A stretch of DNA of 64,000 bases from DATIXJ01 sp963714795 (GCA_963714795.1 CAVQPS010000006.1:372001-436000), one strand, 5' to 3'; counted from the first letter of the stretch, positions 9,461 to 18,383 are shown. The notes: generated by a model from the sequence alone, not told the origin. A program made the numbers and translations.

Positions 9461-9559
9461 GGTAGTGGGTCAGTTTGAAATATTTCAAGCAAAAAAGTCG
9501 TCTTTGCGAGGCACGTAGTGCCGAAGCAATCTCAACGCAGTTCAAATTGAGCCAGTACC
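9461..9559. mobile_element. 99-bp inverted-repeat element, family A, with perfect 8-bp target duplication
   Basis: Left end GGTAGTGGGTCAGTTTGAA, right end read inward GGTACTGGCTCAATTTGAA. The flanking 8 bp GTTACCCG is identical on both sides (9453-9460 and 9560-9567). The core holds the GTCTTTGCGAGG...GAAGCAATCTC palindromic block found widely in environmental genomes. No coding capacity. Nearly identical in sequence to the copy 146 bp upstream. Confidence 0.8.
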
Positions 9560-9706
9560 GTTACCCGTACCCGCTTGACTTTCTCATAAGCCCTATGTAT
9601 CTTTCCGGCATCATCTTGTCTCTTTTAACTGCAGTTCTTACATTTTTTGTTTGCTCCCGTATTATTTTTCGGCGAACTTTTTTTCATCATTTTCCAGGAG
9701 GAATAT

Positions 9707-10111
9707 ATGAAAAAAATTTATTGCACCTTTCTTTTCTCTGTCGGAATATTTTTACTGAACCCGCTCCGACTTCCTGCACAGCCCGATACTCACCCAAAAG
9801 ATTCACTGGAAGCCAACAGCACAGTGAAAACCGGCAAGGCAATCTATGTGAAAAACTGTTCGGGATGTCACGGCGAGAAAGGTCAGGGATTTGCCGGTCC
9901 CAATCTGACGGATAAATATTGGATCCATGGGGGATCGATAAAAGACATCATGACAAGCATCCAGGATGGAATTCCGGATAAAGGGATGATTGCATGGAAG
10001 ATTGTTTTTTCTCCGGGTGAAATTCAGACAATTACGGATTATGTGCGCTCACTCCAGGGCACAAATCCCCCGAAAGCCAAAAAGCCGGAAGGCAAATTAT
10101 ACAATGGATGA
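9707..10111 (+). CDS. Small exported cytochrome c, CcoP-like
   Basis: 134 residues starting at the ATG after a perfect AGGAGG at 9696-9701; longer upstream frames run through repeat DNA. The signal peptide ends near LPAQP. One haem motif, CSGCH (residues about 45-49), and a probable Met ligand in KGMIAWK. The stretch NLTDKYWIHGG...GIPDKGMIAWK...SPGEIQTITDYVRSLQGTNPP closely follows the second haem domain of CcoP from cbb3 oxidases, but the membrane anchor and the first haem domain are absent. It is therefore a free periplasmic electron carrier or an orphan CcoP-like domain. No oxidase genes are nearby. Confidence 0.85.
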   Translation: MKKIYCTFLFSVGIFLLNPLRLPAQPDTHPKDSLEANSTVKTGKAIYVKNCSGCHGEKGQGFAGPNLTDKYWIHGGSIKDIMTSIQDGIPDKGMIAWKIVFSPGEIQTITDYVRSLQGTNPPKAKKPEGKLYNG

Positions 10112-10135
10112 AAGATGGGAAGGAGGATGTTTGCT

Positions 10136-10375
10136 ATGATCAGGGGAACCGGTATGCAGAAACATCACAAAGCGACCGGTCAAATCGTCCACGGGAAGCG
10201 AGAGCTCCTCGAATCCCGGCGCGATCTGACGAATTTAATCTACTGGATGGAACATGACAGGAGTTTGGATGCGCAGCCGGACAAAATTGTTTTATTGAGA
10301 AAATTGCTTGTTAACCTTGGACCTTTCATCGATAAGGGATTAACGATAAAGGTACACACGAAAGCACACTGTTAA
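10136..10375 (+). CDS. Small hypothetical protein
   Basis: 79 residues from the ATG at 10136, chosen because GGAAGGAGG ends nine bases before it; an ATG at 10115 would put that ribosome site inside the gene. Lys/Arg-rich at the N-terminus, then an amphipathic helix-rich middle (LLESRRDLTNLIYWMEH) and a Cys at the very end. No signal peptide or membrane segment. I do not recognise the family. It follows the cytochrome gene by 24 bp, so co-transcription is likely. Confidence 0.55.
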   Translation: MIRGTGMQKHHKATGQIVHGKRELLESRRDLTNLIYWMEHDRSLDAQPDKIVLLRKLLVNLGPFIDKGLTIKVHTKAHC

Positions 10376-10700
10376 GATTTCAGGAAGTGGGTCTGCTTCC
10401 TGAGATCACCTATCCCGAAATATCCAGTCTTGCTGTCCCGCTCAAATGAGCGGGATTATTCAGCATCTATTCCAAGATCACAGAATGCTGATCCCGACTA
10501 AAAATCCCGAAGGGATCACTTTGTGACGTGTCGGGACGACAATAATGCCGTCGGATTCCGAATAGAATCGTTTCGGAAAGACGGGGTTTTGTAAATTGAC
10601 CCACTACAACATCTTGCAATGTAAAATGTTTTTTTATTAAATTATATCTCAGGTCCTTTGGCTTGACGTTGCATCGTTTTCAGGAATATGAGTTTATGTA
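10376..10700. other. Intergenic region with palindromic repeats
   Basis: No gene. A hairpin CAGGAAG/CTTCCTG (about 10380-10402) lies directly after the small hypothetical gene and could be a weak terminator. Further palindromic stretches (TCCCGCTCA...TGAGCGGGA at about 10436-10454, CAGCAT...ATGCTG) follow. Near 10580-10610 it carries GACGGGGTTTTGTAAATTGA then CCCACTAC, which matches the right end of the inverted-repeat elements. No matching 8-bp flank was found, so it is either a decayed copy or a half element. Confidence 0.5.
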
Positions 10701-11399
10701 ATGAAGAAAATCAAGTTGTTGCTTGTTGAAGATAATCGGCTTCTCCGTGAAGGTATCATATCACTGATCGCCGCCCACGGTGATATCCGTGCGGTGGCAG
10801 TGTTCGGTACGAATGAACATATCCTGAAAAAAATGCGGAGCTTCAAACCGAACGTCATGTTGCTCGATTTGGGACTACGGAGTCAAAACAGTCTGCAGCT
10901 TGTAAAAATCGCGAAAGTGAATTCCCCCGCAACAAAAGTGATCGTCATGGATCTTATCCCGACACAGGAAGATATCCTGGAATTTGTACGAGCCGGCGTT
11001 TCGGGATTTATTCTGAAAGATGCAACGATGGACGATTTTTTGAAAACGATCCGGCTCGTTACTCAGGGGATAAAAGTATTACCGTCTCTTTTGACCGGTT
11101 CGCTCTTTTCGCAAATTGTCAACCATGCAGTCCTCGGGGCAAAAGAAGATTCCACCAAGCTGATGGAATCGGTACGGATGACGAAACGCGAGAGGCAAGT
11201 GATTGAATTGGTCTCCGAGGGCATGACCAATAAAGAAATCGCACAACGTCTTCGCCTTTCAACGTATACCGTCAAGAGTCATGTTCATAACATACTTGAA
11301 AAGCTGGCGCTTCATACCCGTGTCCAGATTGCCAAATATGCACACACCTCGGAACGCTTTCAGGAAATTGCAAAGACGATTTCGCTGATGGATGAGTAG
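10701..11399 (+). CDS. NarL/FixJ-type response regulator
   Basis: 232 residues. Receiver domain (about 1-125): acidic pair E10/D11, phosphoacceptor Asp in VMLLDLG (about 56), Lys in FILKDA (about 105). C-terminal LuxR-type HTH: MTKRERQVIELVSEGMTNKEIAQRL...TVKSHVHNILEKL. It would bind DNA when phosphorylated by a partner kinase. No kinase gene is adjacent, so it is an orphan in this window. A TTGACG sequence lies about 37 bp before the start with only a weak -10. Confidence 0.9.
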   Translation: MKKIKLLLVEDNRLLREGIISLIAAHGDIRAVAVFGTNEHILKKMRSFKPNVMLLDLGLRSQNSLQLVKIAKVNSPATKVIVMDLIPTQEDILEFVRAGVSGFILKDATMDDFLKTIRLVTQGIKVLPSLLTGSLFSQIVNHAVLGAKEDSTKLMESVRMTKRERQVIELVSEGMTNKEIAQRLRLSTYTVKSHVHNILEKLALHTRVQIAKYAHTSERFQEIAKTISLMDE

Positions 11400-11498
11400 T
11401 TTTCCCCGAAAGAGACTAACCAATTTTTCATACCATTGGGGGATTGATAACCGGCCCGGTTTAACCGTATCTTTCTTCGTGCGATGGTGAACTAAATG

Positions 11499-11527
11499 GA
11501 ACCCGGGGTCTTGTACTCCGGGTTTCA
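11499..11527 (+). terminator. Hairpin terminator after the response regulator
   Basis: ACCCGG (11501-11506) pairs with CCGGGT (11518-11523), extended by flanking A/T pairs; a T-rich stretch follows. About 100 bp downstream of the response-regulator stop. Confidence 0.55.
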
Positions 11528-11547
11528 TGTTTTAGTTCAGAATTATT

Positions 11548-11645
11548 GGTGGTGGGTCAATTTAAAATATTCCAAGCAAAAAATAGTCTTTGCGAGGCAC
11601 GTAGTGCCGAAGCAATCTCAATACAGTTCAAATTGACCCAGTACC
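11548..11645. mobile_element. 98-bp inverted-repeat element, family A, with perfect 8-bp target duplication
   Basis: Left end GGTGGTGGGTCAATTTAAA, right end read inward GGTACTGGGTCAATTTGAA. Flanked on both sides by GAATTATT (11540-11547 and 11646-11653). Same core as the 9461 copy. Inserted in the 590-bp gap between the response regulator and the radical SAM gene. Confidence 0.8.
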
Positions 11646-11904
11646 GAATTATTAATCTTGTTGGAATTCATCATATTTCTTAGCTTATTTATATGGTGAA
11701 CCGTTTCGAGAAGAAATGACAGGGAAACACTATATAAAGTTCCGTTCGTTTCCCTTTTTCAAACTGAATTTTGAAGGTTTTTCCGCACCGGTATTTTGTA
11801 AAGTACAATTTTTCTCATCCCAAAGGATTAGTTCTCTTTTCATCCTTTAGGACTATTTTCTACTGCAGTTTTTCTTTGTTAATTTTCTTAAGAGGTATTT
11901 AAGG

Positions 11905-11944
11905 AAAAAGGAGGGTGGTATATTTTGCCGCCTCCTTTTTTTAT
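11905..11944 (+). terminator. Strong intrinsic terminator in the leader of the radical SAM gene
   Basis: AAAAAGGAGG pairs with CCTCCTTTTT, extended inward by TGG/CCG-type pairs, followed by a T tract. It ends only about 45 nt before the start codon at 11989. Because no gene ends just upstream, it may act as an attenuator in the 5' leader. Upstream (11654-11900) is A/T-rich with no recognisable riboswitch; I found no cobalamin-type box. Confidence 0.65.
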
Positions 11945-11988
11945 TGTTTTTCAGCGCAACGTCAAAACGGAGATGAAAAGGAGTCGGT

Positions 11989-13566
11989 ATGAAACGTAAG
12001 CTTCGCGTTGGGATTATCGATCTGGTCACGAAGGGCCCCACCAAAGCCCTGTTTGCCCGCGTCATGAATGCAAATTTTGCAAGCATTATGCCGCAGGTTG
12101 TCGGTGTCTGGTGCGAAGAGGAAGGACACGAAGTTACATTGGTTTGTTATACCGGTTTCGAAAACCTCGTGGAAGTATTGCCGGACAACGTCGATCTTGT
12201 CTTCATTGGCGCGTTTACGGAAGCGGCCCAAACCGCCTATGCGTTGAGCAATCTCTTCCGATCCCGTGGAGCTGTCACCGTGCTTGGAGGTCCTCATGCA
12301 CGTTGTTATCCGCAGGACGCGCTGAACTACTTCGACTATGTCGTCGGTTTTACCGATAAAGGAATAATCAAAGAAATTTTGCACGACTGTTCGCCGCATC
12401 GACCGATCGGTATGCAGCTCAGTGCACAGCAACAACCTTCATCGCTTCCCGGAGTACGTGAGCGGTGGAAATTTATCGAACCGACTCTTCGGAAAGCACC
12501 GGTGATCAAAATGGTGCCGATGCTCGGAAGTCTCGGTTGTCCGTATACCTGCAGTTTCTGTATCGATTCCATTGTGCCGTACCAGTCGCTCGACTTTGAA
12601 GTGATGAAAGAGGATTTGTCGTTTCTTCTCAAAAAGTTCAAACGACCTCTTGTCGGGTGGCACGACCCGAACTTCGGTGTCCGGTTTGAAGACTACATGA
12701 AAGCGATCGAGGAATCGGTGCCGACGGATAGTATTGATTTTATTGCTGAAAGCAGTCTGTCGCTTTTGTCGGAATCGCACTTGAAACGGCTGAAGAAAAA
12801 CGGATTCAGAGCTATTCTCCCCGGCATCGAGTCGTGGTATTCGCTCGGCGATAAATCGAAAACGGGAAGCCTGACGGGAATGGAAAAAGTCAGACAGGTC
12901 TCCGACCATGTGAACACGATCATGAGATATATTCCGTATGTTCAAACAAATTTTGTTCTTGGGCTCGATGTTGATCAAGGTCCGGAGCCGTTTGAGCTAA
13001 CCAAAAGGTTTGTCGATATGACTCCCGGAGCTTTTCCGGCATATTCGTTGCTTTCGGCATTCGGACAAGCCGCTCCGCTCAATCTCGAGTACCAGCGTGC
13101 CGACCGTGTTCTGCCGTTTCCGTTTCACTTTCTCGATAATAATCGTGCCATGAATGTAAAACCGAAAAATTATTCCTGGCCCGAATTTTACCAACATGTT
13201 ATCGATCTCGGGAAATATTCATTTTCCCGAAAATCCATTATGAGACGTTTTACAGCAAACAGAATGATGATCCCGAAGTGGATGAACGTCGTCCGTGCGA
13301 TATCGTCGGAGGGATTCGGCAGGATCAAATATAACACCAAAGTCCATCAACTCCTCATGAACGATGTGCAGTTCCGTCGTTACTTCGAGAGAGAAACAGA
13401 AAAGCTTCCTCAATTCTTTGAATCTCAGGTACAAAAAGATTTAGGATCGTTAAATACCTGGCTTCCGCCGGGAGCTTTATTTCATGATCCAAATGCCTAC
13501 CTCAAGGCTTCGGCGGGCCCCGTTCCGGAAAAAGTTTATTTTGACAAACAACTTATTCTGAAATAA
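11989..13566 (+). CDS. B12-binding-domain radical SAM protein
   Basis: 525 residues. The N-terminal part (about 1-150) has the Rossmann-like cobalamin-binding pattern of class B radical SAM enzymes (VGVWCEEEGHEVTLVCY, DVLVFIG-type strand, TVLGGPHARCYPQDAL). The radical SAM core follows: GCPYTCSFC gives the CxxxCxxC that binds the 4Fe-4S cluster (about residues 184-191), then a TIM-barrel with GIESWYSLGDKSKTG. About 190 C-terminal residues are not recognised. Family members do methylations, ring rearrangements or thioether chemistry in secondary metabolism and lipid or pigment modification; the reaction here is not predictable. Start supported by AAGGAG. Stands alone. Confidence 0.85.
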   Translation: MKRKLRVGIIDLVTKGPTKALFARVMNANFASIMPQVVGVWCEEEGHEVTLVCYTGFENLVEVLPDNVDLVFIGAFTEAAQTAYALSNLFRSRGAVTVLGGPHARCYPQDALNYFDYVVGFTDKGIIKEILHDCSPHRPIGMQLSAQQQPSSLPGVRERWKFIEPTLRKAPVIKMVPMLGSLGCPYTCSFCIDSIVPYQSLDFEVMKEDLSFLLKKFKRPLVGWHDPNFGVRFEDYMKAIEESVPTDSIDFIAESSLSLLSESHLKRLKKNGFRAILPGIESWYSLGDKSKTGSLTGMEKVRQVSDHVNTIMRYIPYVQTNFVLGLDVDQGPEPFELTKRFVDMTPGAFPAYSLLSAFGQAAPLNLEYQRADRVLPFPFHFLDNNRAMNVKPKNYSWPEFYQHVIDLGKYSFSRKSIMRRFTANRMMIPKWMNVVRAISSEGFGRIKYNTKVHQLLMNDVQFRRYFERETEKLPQFFESQVQKDLGSLNTWLPPGALFHDPNAYLKASAGPVPEKVYFDKQLILK

Positions 13567-13580
13567 TCTTCAGAAAAGCC

Positions 13581-13668
13581 GTCTTTGCGAGGGACGAAGT
13601 CCCGAAGCAATCTGACTACTTAGAAAAATTTCAGCAGTTGAGATTGCTTCGCTGCGATCGCAAAGACA
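13581..13668. repeat. Palindromic GTCTTTGCGAGG...GAAGCAATCT repeat
   Basis: GTCTTTGCGA (13581-13590) is the inverted partner of TCGCAAAGAC (13659-13668); inner arms GAAGCAATCT and AGATTGCTTC also pair. The sequence is the same core found in one orientation in the family A elements. It sits right after the radical SAM stop and may also act as a terminator-like hairpin. Confidence 0.7.
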
Positions 13669-14120
13669 GAAAAATGGTTAATGTGGTGTCAGGTTTTCTG
13701 CCAAAGGCATTCTCCAAAGGAGTCCTTTGACTTTCGGAACGACCCGACACTGACAAGGTAGTATTATCCATCGCAAGGAACTAAAGCAGATTTTTGTAAA
13801 ATAATAGTGGTGTTGACTTTCCTTCAGATTGTATGCCATTGGAAATATTATTCGTTCGAGAATAGCATAAAAAAGTCAATGTCAAAATTTCTTAAAGTAT
13901 TGCGTAAATCGTTCATTTTGAGACTGACGATTGGTCAAATGCTGTATTCCCACTCACATTCTCCTTGATAAAGCCCCGAAATCTGTTTACTTTTCCATCG
14001 ATTTCCAGTTCCGGGAACCTGAAAATCGCGATGTTACGAAGAAGGGTTCCTTGAAACACTCTTGTCTGATTATCAATCAGACGCTTTCCGTTCTTTTTTA
14101 TCATACCAATCTCATAATAG
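13669..14120. other. Intergenic region upstream of the 1401-residue T9SS gene
   Basis: No convincing gene on either strand. At 13689-13760 another palindromic stretch is seen (GTGTCAGGT...GACCCGACAC, with an inner CAAAGGAGTCCTTTG). The rest is A/T-rich and presumably holds the promoter of the gene starting at 14121. I could not pick a confident promoter. Confidence 0.4.
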
Positions 14121-17100
14121 ATGAACAAAGAATTGCCGTTAAAACATTTTTTCATATTATTACTTGCGATCTCATTCGGAACTGCGTATTCCGGCGACGA
14201 CCATGGAGCGAACGTGGGATCGACTTCATCATATGCCGTTAGCCTAACTTCAACGACAATGATAAGCGGAAAACTTGTGTGGGATGCAAACGCGAACCAA
14301 GTTGCCGATCCCGGAGAGGTCGGGCTCGCCACTTGGGCGATCGGTCTTTATGGAACGAAGGATGATTCGACATTCACCGGTTCCGATGGCAGTTATAGTT
14401 TCACCAACGAACCGATTGGGAATTATATTGTTTGTGTTAAAGAACGGGAAGGCTGGACACATTATATTTATGCAGGTCCTCACCCCTCCTATGATTTCTA
14501 CGATTCCATACGGTTTGCTTTTCAAATTGAAATATTTAAGCACATTGATTCTATTTCACAAAATGCATATACCTATCGCCTTTTGCCGAAGACATCCGGT
14601 GGTGGGGGAGGTGTGTATACGGGGTACACAATCCCAGCATCTTTGGCAGGAAATATTTTTGCAACGTATCGTACTGTCGTCGTAAACCCAAGGTTGATAG
14701 CGTTTCTTTCAACTGCAATATATCCCGGCGGAGATGCGCCAGTGACAATTGATGCCGATACGCTCGGACTTTTTACCAGTGTTACTGGCTTTGACCCTGC
14801 ATTGCGGCCGGTAACTTTGCGACCGACTCAGCCACTAATAACGGGAATCGACCTTACTATGATCCCATTTGAGGTTCATGGAAAAGTGTCAACCGATTAT
14901 AAAGATTCGAAGGTAGGTCTTGCGGGACGACGAATTGATTTGCATGGACCAATCGACACGTCGGCAATAACCGACGCCAACGGCAATTTCGTCTTCAGAG
15001 ATTTTCCCTGGGGCATGTATACTTTAACCGAAGAATCTCAGGATGGCTGGGTGTCATCGTATCCCACAGGTACGTTGACCTCGATTGAATCATCTTCTGC
15101 AAGAACAATTGCAATGGAAAGGCACCTCTTCGCTATTGCCGAGGATGCGTACCGGTACTATTGGCGAACGACAAGTTTAGGTGGAGGTTGGGGGAGTTTT
15201 ACAGGGTACAATATTCCCAGTTCTATGCTGATCGATTCACTTGCAACGTACCAGATTTCCAGGAATATCTCCACATCGATCGCATTCAAAGCGATTCAGA
15301 CAGGTATTTGGGATATTGTTTTGACTTTGAATAATGATGGCTCTTTGGGACCAGTATTCGTTGTCAGCCCTGAAACAGACCCTTATCCACGTCCCTCACC
15401 CGGGACGCATTTATTACTGATTCGTTCGATGTATGATAATCTTCCTGACCACTCAGGATATACAATTGCGAACTTCGGGAATACTCAACCGGCAGAAATT
15501 AGCGGCATGGTCTTTGCCGATTCAAACGGAAACGGCGTGAAAGATCCTGGGGAGAATGGAATATCCGGCTGGAAAGTGTATCTGAGCGGACCGGTGATCG
15601 ATTCCGTAGTAACCGATGCATCGGGTTTCTACCAATTTACGAACTTACCGGCAGGAAGGTATCTCGTCAATGAAGGTTTCCATTCCGGCATCTGGGGAGT
15701 AACACCATCACTTGTTCCGGTTGTAGCTCGACGTGACAGTGTTATCCGTAATTTAAATGAGCTTATTCATCAGTCATATCTGATTGGAATAGATGCATAC
15801 CGGTATAAGGATCTCTCCAGTAATTTTGGTGGGGGAGGATCCGATGGATTCTATGGCTACGATATACCTTATTCAATGGAGATTTCACTGGGGGGAATTT
15901 ATAAGCGTACTGGGGCAGATAATTTTTCCGTATCGTTCCAAGATTCTTCGAAGTATGGGTACGGCTTACTTACCTCACTAGCCGATACGTCAGGAGAAAT
16001 CCAAAACATTGCATTGGCCGGAGAATTTTCATCCATCGGCGCGAAGATAGTCGATACCGATTCGTCCGGCTTAAATTTCAATAACGTAAATTTCGGTAAT
16101 AAGTTTCTCACAGATACGATAACTGCTGCGTCTACCGGTAATGGATCGATCTCACCCGCCGGTATAATAACATTTCTTCAGGGCAGCGATCAACGTTTTA
16201 CGTTTACTCCAAACACCGGAAACCACATTGATAGTGTTATCGTCGATGGCGTGTTGGTGGATTCCACGACTGGTTATTCATTTCTTAACGTTAGGGCAAA
16301 TCATTCGATCCGTGCAGTGTTTAAAGTTAATAGCTACACGATTACAGCCGGAGCGGGAAATCATGGAAGTATTTTACCTGCAGGAAATGTAAATATCAAT
16401 TATGGTGATAGCGCAGTTTTCACCTTTGTACCTGATACCGGTTATCATGTCGACAGTGTGATTGTCGATGGGGTTTATCAAACCGAAAATGCGAACCTGC
16501 GATCGGTTAAAATGAAGGGGATAAAAGCATATTCCGGGACAAACTACATTTTTATGAACGTAATAGCTAATCATACAATCAGCGTAACGTTTGCCATAAA
16601 TCAATTCACTATAACAGCCAGTTCGGGAAGTAACGGAACCATTACGCCGAATGGATCAATGATTGTATCTTATGGGGGCAGCGCTATATTTTCATTCACA
16701 CCAAATACGGGATACCATGTGTCGGATGTTGTCGTGGATGGCAATTCTGTCGGGCAGGTTACATCCTATAAGTTCTTGAACGTGACATCAAGCCACACGA
16801 TTATCGTAAGATTCACAATAACCGGTTTTACCATCACGCCCACAACGGATATTAACGGCACCATCAGCCCGGCCGGTCCGGTGAGCATCAATTACGGGAA
16901 TGATACGTCATTCACAATCATTCCTAACACCGGTTATCATATCGACACGGTCTTTGTCGATGGTGTATCAATTGGCCCGGTGACAAGTTACAGATTTGCA
17001 AACGTCTCCGCAAATCATACTATTACGGTGAAATTAGCAATCAATACCTACTCGCTCACCTCAAGTGTTTCAGACGGAAGAGGAACGATCGCGCCGCTTG

Positions 17101-18326
17101 GAATAACACCAATAAATTATGGTGGAGTTCAGGTATACACGATAACACCGGAAACCGGCTATCACATCGACAGTCTCTTTGAAGATGGAAGCTATATCGG
17201 GAACAGATCGCGTGACACAATTGATTATGTTACTGCAAATCATTCGTTGCGAGCGACGTTTAAAATTAATACGTACACCATAACTGCATCTGCAGGAGCG
17301 AACGGCATGATCAGTCCGGCGGGGGTCGATACAGTTACTTATGGATCAAGTCCGGTCTTTTCGATCGTGCCGATCCCGGGTTACCATATCGATAGCGTTC
17401 TCGTGGACGGAGTTCTGCAGACTACGCTGTCGAGCGACACAATGTACAATATAACTGCCAATCACACCATTCGCGTGACATTTGCATTGTCTGCAATTAA
17501 AGTCGGTATGAACATTATTCCACTATGGAATTTAATTTCACTTCCTGTCAAAGTTCAAAACGATACGATATCAAGACTCTTCCCGACACGGAAGAGCAAT
17601 GCTTTCGCCTATAATGGAAGTGGTTACCTGATAACGAATCAGTTGAATATTGGAACGGGATACTGGCTGAAGTTTGCATCTGCGGGAAGTGATACATTGA
17701 GCGGTTTTCCATATTCTTCTGATACGATTGTGGTCACTGTCGGATGGAATCTTATCGGTTCACTCAGTTCACCTTTCGCAGCTTCATCGATTACGGGCAA
17801 TCCGCCGGGTATGGTTACGAGTAACTTTTTCGGTTACAACGGAAATTATAAAATCTCCGATTCAATTTATCCGGGTAAAGGATACTGGGTTAAGGTGAAT
17901 CAACCCGGTACACTCATCCTCTCGACGGGAGGGACTGAGTCTCCGGAGAAGAATGCAAGTACTGTTCGTATCAGAATTGTACCAATAGATGAGTTACCAC
18001 CGCCACCTCCGAATGATGACGTTGCTATGATCGGCCGGCCAAAGGAGTTTGCTCTTGATCAGAATTATCCAAATCCATTCAATCCCACAACAACGCTGAG
18101 GTATGCACTGCCGATGGATAGCAAGGTCACTTTGAAAATTTATAATCTGCTCGGCCAGGTCGTTACAACACTTACCGATAACGTAGTGAGTGCGGGGTAT
18201 CAATCTGCCGAATGGAATGCGAATAATGTCTCATCAGGCGTTTACTTCTATAGATTGAAAGCAACGAGCGTCGGTGATCCGACAAAGACATTTATGCAGG
18301 TGAGGAAGATGGTGCTGATAAGGTGA
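14121..18326 (+). CDS. Large T9SS protein: three [SdrD-like + pilin-head-like] units, six B-repeats, sorting domain
   Basis: 1401 residues with a signal peptide ending near GTAYSG. Residues about 45-620 hold three composite units. Each starts with an SdrD/Cna-B-like domain (for example SGMVFADSNGNGVKDPGE). A module of about 90 residues follows, with an amphipathic helix, [DN]AYxY, GGGxG, GYxIP and several strands (centres near residues 146-172, 341-368 and 557-585). The same module makes up the head of the pilin-like protein encoded at 50814-51191. Next come six InlB-type repeats of about 70-90 residues (pattern TITAxxGxNGxIxPxG...GYHIDSVxVDG, residues about 665-1130), a WNLISLPV...GYWLKF module also present in the amplified alpha-amylase tail at 62.2 kb, a proline-rich linker, and the T9SS domain (QNYPNPFNPTT). 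Cell-surface adhesin or filament-linked protein is inference. A terminator follows. Confidence 0.85.
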   Translation: MNKELPLKHFFILLLAISFGTAYSGDDHGANVGSTSSYAVSLTSTTMISGKLVWDANANQVADPGEVGLATWAIGLYGTKDDSTFTGSDGSYSFTNEPIGNYIVCVKEREGWTHYIYAGPHPSYDFYDSIRFAFQIEIFKHIDSISQNAYTYRLLPKTSGGGGGVYTGYTIPASLAGNIFATYRTVVVNPRLIAFLSTAIYPGGDAPVTIDADTLGLFTSVTGFDPALRPVTLRPTQPLITGIDLTMIPFEVHGKVSTDYKDSKVGLAGRRIDLHGPIDTSAITDANGNFVFRDFPWGMYTLTEESQDGWVSSYPTGTLTSIESSSARTIAMERHLFAIAEDAYRYYWRTTSLGGGWGSFTGYNIPSSMLIDSLATYQISRNISTSIAFKAIQTGIWDIVLTLNNDGSLGPVFVVSPETDPYPRPSPGTHLLLIRSMYDNLPDHSGYTIANFGNTQPAEISGMVFADSNGNGVKDPGENGISGWKVYLSGPVIDSVVTDASGFYQFTNLPAGRYLVNEGFHSGIWGVTPSLVPVVARRDSVIRNLNELIHQSYLIGIDAYRYKDLSSNFGGGGSDGFYGYDIPYSMEISLGGIYKRTGADNFSVSFQDSSKYGYGLLTSLADTSGEIQNIALAGEFSSIGAKIVDTDSSGLNFNNVNFGNKFLTDTITAASTGNGSISPAGIITFLQGSDQRFTFTPNTGNHIDSVIVDGVLVDSTTGYSFLNVRANHSIRAVFKVNSYTITAGAGNHGSILPAGNVNINYGDSAVFTFVPDTGYHVDSVIVDGVYQTENANLRSVKMKGIKAYSGTNYIFMNVIANHTISVTFAINQFTITASSGSNGTITPNGSMIVSYGGSAIFSFTPNTGYHVSDVVVDGNSVGQVTSYKFLNVTSSHTIIVRFTITGFTITPTTDINGTISPAGPVSINYGNDTSFTIIPNTGYHIDTVFVDGVSIGPVTSYRFANVSANHTITVKLAINTYSLTSSVSDGRGTIAPLGITPINYGGVQVYTITPETGYHIDSLFEDGSYIGNRSRDTIDYVTANHSLRATFKINTYTITASAGANGMISPAGVDTVTYGSSPVFSIVPIPGYHIDSVLVDGVLQTTLSSDTMYNITANHTIRVTFALSAIKVGMNIIPLWNLISLPVKVQNDTISRLFPTRKSNAFAYNGSGYLITNQLNIGTGYWLKFASAGSDTLSGFPYSSDTIVVTVGWNLIGSLSSPFAASSITGNPPGMVTSNFFGYNGNYKISDSIYPGKGYWVKVNQPGTLILSTGGTESPEKNASTVRIRIVPIDELPPPPPNDDVAMIGRPKEFALDQNYPNPFNPTTTLRYALPMDSKVTLKIYNLLGQVVTTLTDNVVSAGYQSAEWNANNVSSGVYFYRLKATSVGDPTKTFMQVRKMVLIR

Positions 18327-18354
18327 CTTTACCACAAATTATAATTTCATAGAA

Positions 18355-18383
18355 CCCGACCCGAAATGGGTGGGATTTTTTAT
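18355..18383 (+). terminator. Rho-independent terminator
   Basis: CCCGACCC (18355-18362) pairs with GGGTGGG (18368-18374) around GAAAT with one mismatch, followed by six T. It ends the large T9SS gene. Confidence 0.7.

Noticed and set aside
9315..9559. CRISPR array from the two similar repeats
   Set aside because: Only two units of about 98 bp, with inverted ends and target duplications; no spacer pattern and no cas genes.
9330..9915. ORFs reading through the 9.3-9.6 kb repeats
   Set aside because: They consist of translated inverted-repeat elements and of sequence upstream of the real cytochrome start.
11654..11988. Cobalamin riboswitch before the B12-binding radical SAM gene
   Set aside because: I looked for the conserved B12-box and found none; only a terminator hairpin is visible.
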